From the NCBI GenBank assembly GCA_021790425.1, contig JAJYEA010000016.1, positions 1 through 41,642 of the forward strand: a DNA stretch of 41,642 nucleotides. Reading direction: 5' to 3'. The translations under genes were made by a program, and so were the position numbers. Each line of letters starts with the position of its first letter. Within the stretch, counting starts at the first letter, position 1. Origin of the DNA: Thermoplasmata archaeon. GTDB taxonomy: Archaea; Thermoplasmatota; Thermoplasmata; Lutacidiplasmatales; UBA184. The notes under the pieces were generated by a model. That model worked only from the letters and a program-made list of their open reading frames with translations. It was not told the DNA's origin and made no database searches. Of the stretch, positions 14,997 through 23,201 are shown in pieces.

Positions 14997-17900
14997 TCAC
15001 TCCTCCTGCCACGGCGGAGGATCGGTGCTCACCATGCTCGGCGCCGGGGGGGGCGGGGGCGGAGAGGCGGGAGTGCGTCGGCGCAGTAGGAGGACCGCCC
15101 CGATGATCGCCACCGCAGCGATCACGGCCACGAGCGCCCAGAGCCCCCATCCGGCACCCGCTGGGGAGCTGCCGGTGCCGCCCGCGGTGGGGGCGCTCAC
15201 GGTCAAGGTGAGCGACGCATGCTGTTCCTGTCCCTTCGGGTCGGAGACCGTCACGTTGACCATGTAGGTCCCGGATCCCGTCGGCGTGCACGAGAGGCTC
15301 GAGGTGTTGGACGAGCCACATCCCGGAGGCAAGCTCGCGTAGGCGTACGTATACGGAAGAACTCCCCCGGTCGCCTGGACGGTCAAGACCGTGGGGTTGC
15401 CCTGGACGACCGGGTTCACGGAGGCCGAGAAGCCCGATATCTGGAGCGCGGAGTAGGTGGGTGCGGTTGCCGTGAGGTTCGTCGACTGGGAGGCGGCGCG
15501 GTGGGTGGTGTCCGTGACCGAGACCGTGATGGTCCAGCTCCCCGCGGTGGTCGGCGTGCATGCGAGGGACGTGACGTTCTGGGAGGCGCACCCGCTCGGC
15601 AATCCCGCGTAGGCGATCGCGTACGGGGGTTTCCCTCCCGAAGCGGTGACATTCAGGTAGCTCATGGCTCCGAGCGTTATCGCGGCCGGAGTGGCCGTAA
15701 ACGCCGTGATGACCGGCCCGCTTCCCCCGCTCGGGGTCACCCTGAGCGTGGTGTTGGCCGTGGTGGTGTGGCGAGGGGTCGCCGAGTCGGAGACCGTGAC
15801 GGTGATGGTGTACGGCCCTCCCGCCGCAGCCGGGGTGCACGTGATGGAACTGGCGTTAGAGCCGGCACAGGGCGACGGGAGCCCGGAGTAGGCGTAGCTC
15901 AGGGGGCCGACGCCTCCCGTGGCGGTGACGTTGAGGTAGCTCGTGCCCCCCACGGGGACGGAGGACGGACTCGCGGTGAAGGCGGAGATGGACGGTCCCG
16001 TCGCTCCGCTCGGGGTGACCGTGAAGGACGTGGTGGCGGAAGTGGAGTGGGGTGTCGAGGCCGAGTCGTGGACGGTGACGGTGATGGTGTATGGACCTCC
16101 CGCCGCATTTGGAGCACACGTGATCGTGCTCGAGTTGGAGCTCGCGCAGGGGGTGGGGAGCCCGGAGTAACCGTAGGTCAGGGGTCCGACGCCTCCCGAA
16201 GCGGTGACGTTGAGGTAGGTGGTGCCCCCCGCGGGGATAGAGGCCGGGCTCGCGGTGAAGGCGGAGATGGACGGTCCCGTCCCTCCACTCGGGGTGACCG
16301 TGAAGGAAGTCGTGGCGCTGGTGGTGTGGCGGGGAGAGGCACTGTCGCTGACGGTCACCGTGATGGAGAAGGGGCCGCCGGCGGAGGAGGGGGCGCACGT
16401 GATGGTACTGGAGTTGGAGCTCACGCAGGGAGCGGGAAGACCGGCGTAGGCGTAGGTGAGGGGTCCCGTCCCGCCGGAGGCGGAGAGGTTGAGGTAGGTC
16501 GTGCCCCCGACGGTGAAGGTGGAGGGGGAGGCGGTGAAGGAGGAGATCGTGGGGACCGAGTTGGCCGCCCCCAACGTGATGGTGATGGTGGTGGTTCCGC
16601 CGGCCGTCACGGTGCCCGTGGCCGAGCCGGAGCCGTAGCCACCATCGGAGGCGGTCGCGGTGTAGGTCCCCGGCGAGACGGCGTAGTAGGTCACGCTCCC
16701 GTTGGCATCCGTTCGCGCGGGTCCGCTTCCCGGCAGCTGCACGAAGGCTCCGGAAAGGGGGGAACTGCTCGCGTCGACGACGTGGACGGTCAGGGAACCC
16801 GCGGAGGCATTCTGGATGGGGGTCTGACCGAAGTAGGTCTGGAGGTTCCCCTGGCTGTCGTCCTCACCCCATACCCCCGCATCGGTCCCCCAGGGGGTGA
16901 TGGTGTTCCCGATGAAATCGCCGGGCCAGAAGCCGCTTCCCGTCCCCGCCTGCAGGTCCGAGAGCTGTTGGTCCGGGCTCCAAGTGGTTCCGTGGTCGCT
17001 GCTGTCGGACTCGTAGACGTACCAGGTGGATGTCGCCGTGTTCGACCGGGTATCGAGCCAGACGATCCCGATGTCCCCGTTGGAGAGGGAGGTCGCGATG
17101 GCCGGTGTCAGGTAGGCCGTGCCCGCGGGCACCGTCCCCACCACGTTCACCGGGGTGGACCAAGTAGCCCCCAGGTCCCCGCTCTGGGTGAACCAGACGC
17201 CGCCCGTGTTCGACACGTAGACGAGGTCGAGGACCGCTCCCGCCCCCCACGTGACCTGCCAGGAGATGCTGCCCCCAGCGGCCGTGCTGGCGGCATCGCA
17301 TCCGGGCGACGATCCGGCGGCCGGTGCCCAGCTCGCCCCGCCGTTCGTCGAGAGGATGATCGTGCAATCGTTGCTCGTATTGAGGTCCGCCACGCCCCAG
17401 AGCGTGTCGTTGTAGGCAAAGGCGTCGATGGGGATGTTGTTCTGGCCGTAGATGACCTGCGGGGTGTGGAAGTGAACCCCGTCGTAGGCGGAGGCGAGGA
17501 ACACGTTGGTCGTGGACCCCGTCGCATCGTCCACCGTCTGGTAGACGGTCCCATTCGGGGTCGAGGCGATCCAGTCGCGGTCCACGAACGTGGCCGTCTG
17601 GGAGTACGGCATGGAATTGATCGGCTGGGACCACTTGCTCCCGTTGTCCCAGATGGCGGTGATGTAGTCCTGCGTTTGGAGGCTGCCCCCGCTGCAACCG
17701 CTGTTGCAGGCCCCGTAGCCGAACCACATCGTCCCGTTGGGCGAGGTGGTGGCCGTTGCGACATCGTACTGCCACGAGGCTCCGGGAACGGTCACGATGT
17801 GCTGGGTGCCGAAGGTGGTCCCGCTGTCGTTCGAGATCGCGAAGCCGGTCGGACCCACGGGGGAATCCAGCTTCCCCTGTTCCTCCCAGTCGACCAACAG

Positions 17901-18161
17901 GGTCCCGTACCGGTTCACGCCCAAAGTAGGCTCGCCGGAAGGATTCGGGTCCACGTGGCTCACCTGGATGTTGGGAGGAGCCGCCAGCGCTGGGTGGGCC
18001 GCCCGGGCGGGGCCGAAGCTGGCCGCCCTCGGCCCCCCATGGGTACTGGCGGCAGAACCCTGGAAGGGTCCCGCCCCCGCGGGGGTCATGAGAACCCCCA
18101 TCAACAGAAGAATCCAGCTGGCTCTCGCCAAGGCCCCCCACGTCCTCCCCCGCTCGGTCAT
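14997..18161 (-). CDS. Large secreted surface protein: Asp-box propeller, CarboxypepD-like domain, five Ig-like repeats, C-terminal membrane anchor
   Basis: A 1054-residue protein. A basic start and hydrophobic segment (about 15-25) form a signal peptide. The N-terminal half has four Asp-box motifs (such as SGTTF, NGGASW, LGATW and HGTTW), typical of sialidase-like beta-propellers, though no sialidase catalytic residues were identified. A carboxypeptidase-regulatory-like domain follows, then five Ig/PKD-like repeats of about 93 residues, most with two cysteines that could form a disulfide. A C-terminal membrane helix (LWALVAVIAAVAIIGAVLLL), an Arg stop-transfer and a proline-rich tail (PPPPPP) end the protein. 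Many N-x-S/T sites suggest glycosylation. The start at 18161 is set by the signal peptide; the frame stays open upstream but overlaps the ABC transporter. It is probably a cell-surface adhesin or enzyme. Confidence 0.85.
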   Translation of the reverse strand: MTERGRTWGALARASWILLLMGVLMTPAGAGPFQGSAASTHGGPRAASFGPARAAHPALAAPPNIQVSHVDPNPSGEPTLGVNRYGTLLVDWEEQGKLDSPVGPTGFAISNDSGTTFGTQHIVTVPGASWQYDVATATTSPNGTMWFGYGACNSGCSGGSLQTQDYITAIWDNGSKWSQPINSMPYSQTATFVDRDWIASTPNGTVYQTVDDATGSTTNVFLASAYDGVHFHTPQVIYGQNNIPIDAFAYNDTLWGVADLNTSNDCTIILSTNGGASWAPAAGSSPGCDAASTAAGGSISWQVTWGAGAVLDLVYVSNTGGVWFTQSGDLGATWSTPVNVVGTVPAGTAYLTPAIATSLSNGDIGIVWLDTRSNTATSTWYVYESDSSDHGTTWSPDQQLSDLQAGTGSGFWPGDFIGNTITPWGTDAGVWGEDDSQGNLQTYFGQTPIQNASAGSLTVHVVDASSSPLSGAFVQLPGSGPARTDANGSVTYYAVSPGTYTATASDGGYGSGSATGTVTAGGTTTITITLGAANSVPTISSFTASPSTFTVGGTTYLNLSASGGTGPLTYAYAGLPAPCVSSNSSTITCAPSSAGGPFSITVTVSDSASPRHTTSATTSFTVTPSGGTGPSISAFTASPASIPAGGTTYLNVTASGGVGPLTYGYSGLPTPCASSNSSTITCAPNAAGGPYTITVTVHDSASTPHSTSATTSFTVTPSGATGPSISAFTASPSSVPVGGTSYLNVTATGGVGPLSYAYSGLPSPCAGSNASSITCTPAAAGGPYTITVTVSDSATPRHTTTANTTLRVTPSGGSGPVITAFTATPAAITLGAMSYLNVTASGGKPPYAIAYAGLPSGCASQNVTSLACTPTTAGSWTITVSVTDTTHRAASQSTNLTATAPTYSALQISGFSASVNPVVQGNPTVLTVQATGGVLPYTYAYASLPPGCGSSNTSSLSCTPTGSGTYMVNVTVSDPKGQEQHASLTLTVSAPTAGGTGSSPAGAGWGLWALVAVIAAVAIIGAVLLLRRRTPASPPPPPPAPSMVSTDPPPWQEE
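15195..16556 (-). repeat. Five tandem Ig-domain-coding repeats, 279-bp period
   Basis: The equivalent codons of the GPSISAFTASP-type motif begin at 16556, 16277, 15998, 15719 and 15449. The first four repeats are therefore exactly 279 bp (93 codons) apart and the last 270 bp. Repeats 2 and 3 are also very alike at DNA level, which points to recent duplication or gene conversion. Confidence 0.8.
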
Positions 18162-18195
18162 CGTGGCCCTGAGAGGGCGTGACACGGCCCGGGGG

Positions 18196-18204
18196 TTATA
18201 TATG
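18196..18204. promoter_or_regulatory. TTATATATG, single TATA element between divergent genes
   Basis: This is the only clear TATA element between the surface protein (start 18161, minus) and the ABC ATPase (start 18249, plus). It is near-palindromic. Its centre is about 39 nt from the minus start and 49 nt from the plus start. The plus gene has GGAAGGT upstream as a weak Shine-Dalgarno site, in line with a short leader. Confidence 0.5.
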
Positions 18205-18248
18205 TTCCGACCACCTCCGTCGCCGCACTGCCTCCGGAAGGTCGATCG

Positions 18249-19190
18249 ATGTCCGATGTGATCGAGATCCACGGTCTGGTGAAGGACTATGGCTCGCTGC
18301 GCGCGGTCGACGGGATCGACCTGTCGGTGCACCGGGGCGAGGTCTTCGCCTTCCTCGGGCCGAATGGGGCGGGGAAGACCACGACCGTGGAGATCCTGGA
18401 GGGTCTTCGGGACCGCACGTCCGGCGAGGTACGGGTCCTCGGGTTGGACCCTTGGAAGGACAACCCGAAGCTGGTTCCCCGCCAGGGCGTGATCCCCCAG
18501 GACTTCAATTTCTTCGAGAAGATCACCCCCTCGGAGGCCGTAGCCTTCTATGCGGGCCTCTTCGGCAAGAAGGTCGACGTCACCGGGCTCCTCCGCAGGG
18601 TGCAGCTCGAGGACAAGGCCGACTCGTGGTTCGAGACGCTCTCCGGGGGACAGAAACAGAAGCTCGGGCTGGCGCTCGCCCTCGTGCATGCACCGGAGGT
18701 CCTCTTCCTCGACGAGCCCACCACGGGGTTGGACCCTCAGGCGCGGCGGGCCATCTGGGAGGTGATCCGTTCGCTGAAGGCGGAAGGGCGCACCGTCTTC
18801 CTGACCACGCACTACCTCGAGGAGGCCGAGATCCTGGCCGACCGGGTCGCCATCATCCACCGCGGCCACATCGTGGCGATGGGGACCCCGGCGGAGATCA
18901 TCCGGGAGCACGGGCGGCGGGGTCTGCTCACCTTCCACGCACCGGCGGAGCTCGCGGATTACCTTCGGGGACGCACCGACCGGACGGTCGTCGCCCATGA
19001 CCATGCGGTCGACGTGGAGGTCCGCGGTCCGGAGGACGTCCTGCAGGCGGTCCGGCTCGCCACGGAGAGCCACATCGCGTGGGAGTCGCTCTCCACCCGC
19101 TCGGATACCCTGGAGGACGTGTTCATCCGGCTCGTGGGACAGGTGGGGGAGAGCGGTGAGGAGAAGCCGGCACACGAGGGGTCCCCATGA
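18249..19190 (+). CDS. ABC transporter ATP-binding protein
   Basis: A 313-residue ATPase with Walker A GPNGAGKTTT (about residues 38-47), signature LSGGQKQKL, Walker B LFLDEPTTGLD and the switch histidine in FLTTHYLEEAE. The C-terminal ~80 residues match the extension seen in drug, lipid or polysaccharide exporters of the ABC-2 class. It overlaps the permease gene by ATGA, so the two subunits are translationally coupled and form an exporter. The substrate is unknown; antibiotics, lipids and surface polymers are all possible. Confidence 0.95.
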   Translation: MSDVIEIHGLVKDYGSLRAVDGIDLSVHRGEVFAFLGPNGAGKTTTVEILEGLRDRTSGEVRVLGLDPWKDNPKLVPRQGVIPQDFNFFEKITPSEAVAFYAGLFGKKVDVTGLLRRVQLEDKADSWFETLSGGQKQKLGLALALVHAPEVLFLDEPTTGLDPQARRAIWEVIRSLKAEGRTVFLTTHYLEEAEILADRVAIIHRGHIVAMGTPAEIIREHGRRGLLTFHAPAELADYLRGRTDRTVVAHDHAVDVEVRGPEDVLQAVRLATESHIAWESLSTRSDTLEDVFIRLVGQVGESGEEKPAHEGSP

Positions 19191-20287
19191 ACCCTCGCCG
19201 GGTCTTCCTCAACCTGAGCGTCTTCGCGAAGGGGTACATCCGCGGTCGGGTGGGGCTCTTCTTCGGACTCGTGTTCCCGGTGATCCTGATCCTGCTCTTC
19301 GGCGCGATTTTCTCGAACACTGGCAACACCGCGGTGGACGTCTATGTGGTGAACCACGATCACAATTCCTACTGGAGCCAGCAGTTCCTGCAGGCGCTCA
19401 ACCAGTCCCATGCCCTCACGTTGCACGTGGTGGATCCCTCGGTCACGAACCTCTCCACCTGGCTCTCCCAGAACGACCAGTCCACGGGTCTCGTCATCCC
19501 GGCGGGTTTCGAGGCCAACTACCTCAACGGCACTCCGCTCCGACTGACCGTCTACACCAACCCGGAGAGCGCGGCCACCTCCGGCATCGTCCAGGGCACG
19601 GTCCAGGGGGTATCGAACCAGTTCAATCTTCGGGCCTACCGGGGCACCCCCATCATCAACGTGCAGAACCTCCAGGTCGGGAGCCAGCAGCTCCGATACG
19701 TCGACTACCTGATCCCCGGCCTCATCGGGTTCTCGGTGCTGACGAGCCCGATGTTCGCCATGGTGAACATCAGCTCGGAGTACAAGAAACAGAAGCTCTT
19801 CCGCCAGCTCTCCCTCACCCCCCTCTCCCGGGGGGAGTGGCTGCTGTCCACGATCATCTGGTTCATCGTCCTGACCCTGATCTCGACCCTGCTGATGGTG
19901 GGGGTCGGCCAGGCGGCGTTCGGGGCCCACGTGACGCTCACCCCGTTGATGCTCCCCTTCCTCATCCTCGGCCCGCTCCTCTTCGTCTCCCTGGGGTTGC
20001 TGGCGGGGACCGTCTCGAAGACGCCCGAGAGCGCCGCCGTCATCGGCAACATCATCACCTTCCCGATGATGTTCCTCTCCGGGACCTTCTTCCCGGTCTC
20101 GCTCTTCCCGCCCTGGCTGGTCACTGTCGCCCACGTCCTTCCGCTCTTCTACGTGATCGACGGGCTCAACGCGGCGATGATCTTCGGCAATGTCGGGGTC
20201 GCCCTGACGGACATCGCGGTCGTGGGGGCCCTCGCCATCGTCTTCTTCATCGTGTCGATCCGCGCCTTCGAGTGGCGAGAGAAGTAG
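19187..20287 (+). CDS. ABC-2 type transporter permease
   Basis: A 366-residue membrane subunit. One N-terminal membrane segment (LFFGLVFPVILILLFGAIF) is followed by a large extracytoplasmic domain of ~150 residues with several N-x-S/T sites, then five hydrophobic segments, including YLIPGLIGFSVLTSPMF and PMMFLSGTFFPVSLFP, the ABC-2 family signature. It starts in an ATGA overlap with the ATPase. The topology matches full-length exporters that work as homodimers with two copies of the upstream ATPase. Confidence 0.94.
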   Translation: MNPRRVFLNLSVFAKGYIRGRVGLFFGLVFPVILILLFGAIFSNTGNTAVDVYVVNHDHNSYWSQQFLQALNQSHALTLHVVDPSVTNLSTWLSQNDQSTGLVIPAGFEANYLNGTPLRLTVYTNPESAATSGIVQGTVQGVSNQFNLRAYRGTPIINVQNLQVGSQQLRYVDYLIPGLIGFSVLTSPMFAMVNISSEYKKQKLFRQLSLTPLSRGEWLLSTIIWFIVLTLISTLLMVGVGQAAFGAHVTLTPLMLPFLILGPLLFVSLGLLAGTVSKTPESAAVIGNIITFPMMFLSGTFFPVSLFPPWLVTVAHVLPLFYVIDGLNAAMIFGNVGVALTDIAVVGALAIVFFIVSIRAFEWREK

Positions 20288-20294
20288 GCCCGGA

Positions 20295-20326
20295 CGGACC
20301 CTCTGCCGGGGGGGCTGCGGGGTCCG
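20295..20326 (+). terminator. Hairpin after the ABC transporter operon
   Basis: CGGACCC and GGGTCCG form a perfect 7-bp stem around an 18-nt G/C-rich loop, beginning 8 nt after the permease stop. No T-rich tract follows, so termination is only suggested. Confidence 0.35.
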
Positions 20327-20363
20327 CCCACCCCCTCCAACCCACGGAAGAGCGGGCCAAAAG

Positions 20364-20371
20364 CGTTAAGT
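20364..20371 (+). promoter_or_regulatory. TATA-like box of the S8e-SRP19-GPN operon
   Basis: CGTTAAGT is centred 26-27 nt before the S8e ATG, giving a leaderless transcript. No Shine-Dalgarno site is present. Confidence 0.5.
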
Positions 20372-20393
20372 TGGTCCGTTCGTGGGTTGACCC

Positions 20394-20786
20394 ATGGGTA
20401 TCTGGCAAGGACGCTCGAAGCGCAAGCGCACCGGTGGTCGTTTGACGCTCAATCGGAAGAAGCGTCGATTTGAGATCGGCCGTGAGCTGCAATTCCCTAT
20501 AATCGATGAGCCTTCCCTCAAGCTCTACCGGGTCCGCGGCGCTGGCCGCAAGGTCCGCATCCTGAGCGACAACCGGGTCAACGTTTACGACCCGGCCACG
20601 AAGACCACCAAGACGACGAAGACGAGCACCGTCGTGCAGAACGATGCGAACCCCAACTACGTGCAACGGAACATCCTTTGCCGGGGTGCCGTGGTCCAGA
20701 CCGACCTCGGATCCGTGCGCCTCACCTCCCGCCCGGGTCAGGATGGGGTCCTCAACGGAGTTCTGATCTCGAAGCCCAGCCAGTAG
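20394..20786 (+). CDS. rps8e: 30S ribosomal protein S8e
   Basis: A 130-residue basic protein with the family N-terminus GIWQGRSKRKRTGGRL and the later motifs RFEIGREL and NPNYVQRNILCRGA. Length and sequence fit archaeal S8e, a small-subunit protein without a bacterial equivalent. It is the first gene of a unit that continues with SRP19 after 10 nt. A TATA element 26-27 nt upstream supports the ATG start. Expression should be strong and growth-linked. Confidence 0.97.
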   Translation: MGIWQGRSKRKRTGGRLTLNRKKRRFEIGRELQFPIIDEPSLKLYRVRGAGRKVRILSDNRVNVYDPATKTTKTTKTSTVVQNDANPNYVQRNILCRGAVVQTDLGSVRLTSRPGQDGVLNGVLISKPSQ

Positions 20787-20796
20787 TCCGGCCGGG

Positions 20797-21084
20797 ATGC
20801 CCGACCACTTCTACGTCTACCCCGCCTACCTAACCGGGGCGAGCCGCGCGGCAGGCCGCAGGGTCGCCCAGCGGCAGACCGTGCGGGCGGACGTCACCCT
20901 GGAGGAGATCCTCTCCGCCGTCAAGTCGCTCGGGTTCCGGGGCGAGATCGAGCCCAAGCAGTACCCGCGCGCGCCCTGGAAGGGGGAGGGCCGGGTCAAG
21001 GTCATGAAGAAGAGCGGGGTCACCAAGGAGGCCGCCCTTCGTCAGCTCGCCGCGGCGCTGGCGAAGACGAAGCCGGCCCACTGA
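20797..21084 (+). CDS. srp19: Signal recognition particle 19 kDa protein
   Basis: A 95-residue basic protein with the SRP19 signature VYPAYLTGASRAAGRRV and the motif LEEILSAVKSLGF, ending with a lysine-rich C-terminal half. SRP19 binds helices 6 and 8 of 7S RNA and helps SRP54 assemble for membrane targeting. It sits between S8e (10-nt gap) and the GPN GTPase (4-nt gap). The gene for 7S RNA is not in the window. Confidence 0.93.
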   Translation: MPDHFYVYPAYLTGASRAAGRRVAQRQTVRADVTLEEILSAVKSLGFRGEIEPKQYPRAPWKGEGRVKVMKKSGVTKEAALRQLAAALAKTKPAH

Positions 21085-21088
21085 AACC

Positions 21089-21901
21089 ATGCCCGAGGAA
21101 CATCCCCCCGTCGCGATCTACTTTGCCGGGACGGCCGGAGCGGGAAAGACCTCCCTGACCCGCGCCTTCGCGGAGTGGATGGAGGAGGCCGACTACTCCG
21201 TGGCCACCGTGAACCTGGATCCCGGCAATGAGGACCCGGCCTTCGACCCGGATGTGGATATCCGGGAGTGGGTGAAGCTGGCCGATGTGATGCGGGAGAA
21301 CAAGCTGGGCCCGAACGGGGCCCAGGTCGCCGCCGCCGACCTCGCGGCCATGCGGGTGGACGAGCTCAAGGAGGCCGTCGACGCGCAGGGGGTAGACTAC
21401 CTGTTGGTGGACACCCCGGGCCAGGTGGAGCTCTTCGCCTTCCGGGAATCCTCCCGGTCGATCGTGGAGTCCCTGAGCGGCCCGCGCAGCCTGATCGCCT
21501 TCCTCTTCGACCCCCTGCTGGCCCGCCACCCCTCGGGCTTCGTTTCCCTCGCGCTCCTGTCCTCCACGGTCCAGTTCCGGTTCCGGCTCCCGATGCTCAC
21601 CGTGCTCGCGAAGTCCGACCTTCTCGCCGAGGCCGAGCGGACCCAGGTGCTTCAGTGGGCCGAGAATCCCGAGACCCTCTACCTTTCGCTCGACACCAAC
21701 AACATGGAACGCGAAGGAGAAGGGGTGCTGTCCCGGGAATTCTTCCGCGCCCTCGAGACGGTCTCCCCGGCATGGCCGCTCTTCGGGACCAGCGCCCAGG
21801 ACCAATCCGGTCTCGAGGACCTCTACGCCGCCATCCAGGAAACGTTCGCCGGTGGAGAGGACGTGGAGAAACCCGGCTCGGACGCTCCACCCACGGAGTG
21901 A
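21089..21901 (+). CDS. GPN-loop GTPase
   Basis: A 270-residue GTPase with P-loop GTAGAGKTS (residues 14-22), the diagnostic Gly-Pro-Asn insert at residues 74-76 (KLGPNGAQ), a DTPGQVE motif and the base-specificity motif AKSD. Archaeal GPN proteins are homodimers related to the eukaryotic Gpn factors needed for RNA polymerase II assembly; the archaeal target is not settled. The last ~15 residues are acidic and variable. It is the third gene of the S8e operon, tying it to translation and targeting genes. Confidence 0.94.
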   Translation: MPEEHPPVAIYFAGTAGAGKTSLTRAFAEWMEEADYSVATVNLDPGNEDPAFDPDVDIREWVKLADVMRENKLGPNGAQVAAADLAAMRVDELKEAVDAQGVDYLLVDTPGQVELFAFRESSRSIVESLSGPRSLIAFLFDPLLARHPSGFVSLALLSSTVQFRFRLPMLTVLAKSDLLAEAERTQVLQWAENPETLYLSLDTNNMEREGEGVLSREFFRALETVSPAWPLFGTSAQDQSGLEDLYAAIQETFAGGEDVEKPGSDAPPTE

Positions 21902-21937
21902 GGCTCGTGTGGAAGGGAAACGCGCGAATGGCTCCAA

Positions 21938-21946
21938 CTTTTATAG
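21938..21946 (+). promoter_or_regulatory. TATA-like box upstream of the TIM-barrel gene
   Basis: CTTTTATAG is the strongest TATA element here, centred about 54 nt before the ATG. This implies a leader of ~28 nt, with GAGGT 6 nt before the start as a Shine-Dalgarno site. A second, weaker element (CCATATCC, 21968-21975) is at leaderless distance. Confidence 0.5.
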
Positions 21947-21995
21947 CCCGTCCCTTTCTGAGCGCTTCCATATCCGTTGGTTCTGAGGTATCAAG

Positions 21996-23201
21996 ATGAT
22001 TCGTTTCGGGCCCGCGGGAATTCCCCTCTCGTGCAAGGGCCGGACGTTGCGCGACGGCATCATCGACATGCACCACATCGGGCTCACCGCGATGGAGGTG
22101 CAGTTCATCAAGGTCAATTCGGCCCAGCGGGAGGTCCTCCCGGAAGAGGTGGGCAAGCTCCCTCGGGAGATCCCGGAGCACCTGATCGTGGAGGTCCAGC
22201 TCCCCGGCAAGGGCGGGAGTGGAGCCATGCCGGAGATCCTGGACCGTCCCCTGGCGAAGCGGTCCCAGGTGACGACCCTCAACTGGTTCCTCGCGAAGGA
22301 CTACAGCGTCCTCACGCATGCTCGCGCCTTGGCACGGTCGGTCGACGTGCGCCTGTCGATGCACGCCCCCTTCTACGTGGACTTCCTGACGAACCCCGGG
22401 GCGGCGGACCGGAGCCGCTCGAACTACCTGTGGTCGTCCGCCATCGCCAGCGCCCTGGGGGTCGACGTGATGGTCGGCCACATGGGCTTCTACGGCCCCG
22501 ACGGTCCCGAAGCCTCCCTCGAGCGCATCATCGAGGAGATGAAAGGGGTCCGGCACTGGATGGATTCGCTGCCCGGAGGCCACAAGATCCTGCTCGGGAT
22601 CGAGCCCAACGGCCACCCCGAGGTGCTCGGCACCCGCCAGGAGGTGCTCGAGATCGCCCGGAAGGTTCCCCGGTCGATCCCCGTGCTGAACATCCCCCAC
22701 ATCGCGGTGCGCGAGGGGACCACCTTCGAGGAGAGGAAGGACCTGGAAGCGCTGTTCGAAGAGTTCAGGGCGGCCACCCCGGGCGACCTCTACCTCAACT
22801 TCTCGGGCGTCATGGTGCAGGGCAAGGGCTCCTTCCGCATGACCCCGATCAAGCGCGGGGCGGTCAAGTTCGAGAACGTCGCGGAGGTCCTCGCCGAGAG
22901 GAACTTCGATGCGACCGTGATCAGTTCCTCGCCGCTCATGGAGCACGACGCGATGTACATGAAGCTCCTCCACGACCGCGCCCTCGCCAAGCTCTTCCAG
23001 CGCCGCGCCGCCAAGGCGGAGGCCGCCAAGGTCGAGAAGGCGGCCAAGGCCGTGAAGCAGTCCGCCGCGAAGGCCCCCGCCAAGGGGTCCGCGAAGCATG
23101 CCCCGGCCCCCAAGGTGAAGCCCAAGGCCGGGCCCAAGGCGAAGCCCGCACCGAAGAAGGCCAAGGGGGGAGGATCGAAGTCCCATGGCCGACAGCGCTA
23201 G
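21996..23201 (+). CDS. AP-endonuclease/endonuclease IV-like TIM-barrel protein with Lys/Ala/Pro-rich tail
   Basis: A 401-residue protein. Residues 1-335 form an endonuclease IV/xylose-isomerase-like barrel with probable metal ligands His123 (SMHAP), His162 (VGHMG), Glu203 (GIEPNG) and His235 (NIPHIA). Such proteins either cut DNA at abasic sites or act as sugar isomerases/epimerases. Residues 338-401 are a low-complexity tail of Lys, Ala and Pro (APAKGSAKHAPAPKVKPK), like a histone H1 tail, which would suit DNA binding. It overlaps the hexuloisomerase gene by 17 bp. A repair role is favoured by the tail and a sugar-phosphate role by the neighbour; neither is proven. Confidence 0.8.
   Translation: MIRFGPAGIPLSCKGRTLRDGIIDMHHIGLTAMEVQFIKVNSAQREVLPEEVGKLPREIPEHLIVEVQLPGKGGSGAMPEILDRPLAKRSQVTTLNWFLAKDYSVLTHARALARSVDVRLSMHAPFYVDFLTNPGAADRSRSNYLWSSAIASALGVDVMVGHMGFYGPDGPEASLERIIEEMKGVRHWMDSLPGGHKILLGIEPNGHPEVLGTRQEVLEIARKVPRSIPVLNIPHIAVREGTTFEERKDLEALFEEFRAATPGDLYLNFSGVMVQGKGSFRMTPIKRGAVKFENVAEVLAERNFDATVISSSPLMEHDAMYMKLLHDRALAKLFQRRAAKAEAAKVEKAAKAVKQSAAKAPAKGSAKHAPAPKVKPKAGPKAKPAPKKAKGGGSKSHGRQR

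Noticed and set aside
15195-16556. A CRISPR array
   Set aside because: The repeats are 279 bp long, in frame and coding for Ig-like domains; no short repeat with unique spacers exists.
14997-18161. A true sialidase (EC 3.2.1.18)
   Set aside because: Asp boxes are common in non-enzymatic propellers, and the catalytic arginine triad and nucleophile were not identified.
15219-18182. A 987-codon open frame on the plus strand opposite the Asp-box surface protein
   Set aside because: It is a mirror of the GC-rich coding strand, made of Arg/Gly-rich low-complexity sequence without a recognisable domain; the minus frame has a signal peptide, Asp boxes and Ig repeats.
18162-19175. Upstream extension of the surface-protein frame to 1392 residues
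   Set aside because: The extension is antisense to the ABC ATPase and would place the signal peptide in the middle of the protein.
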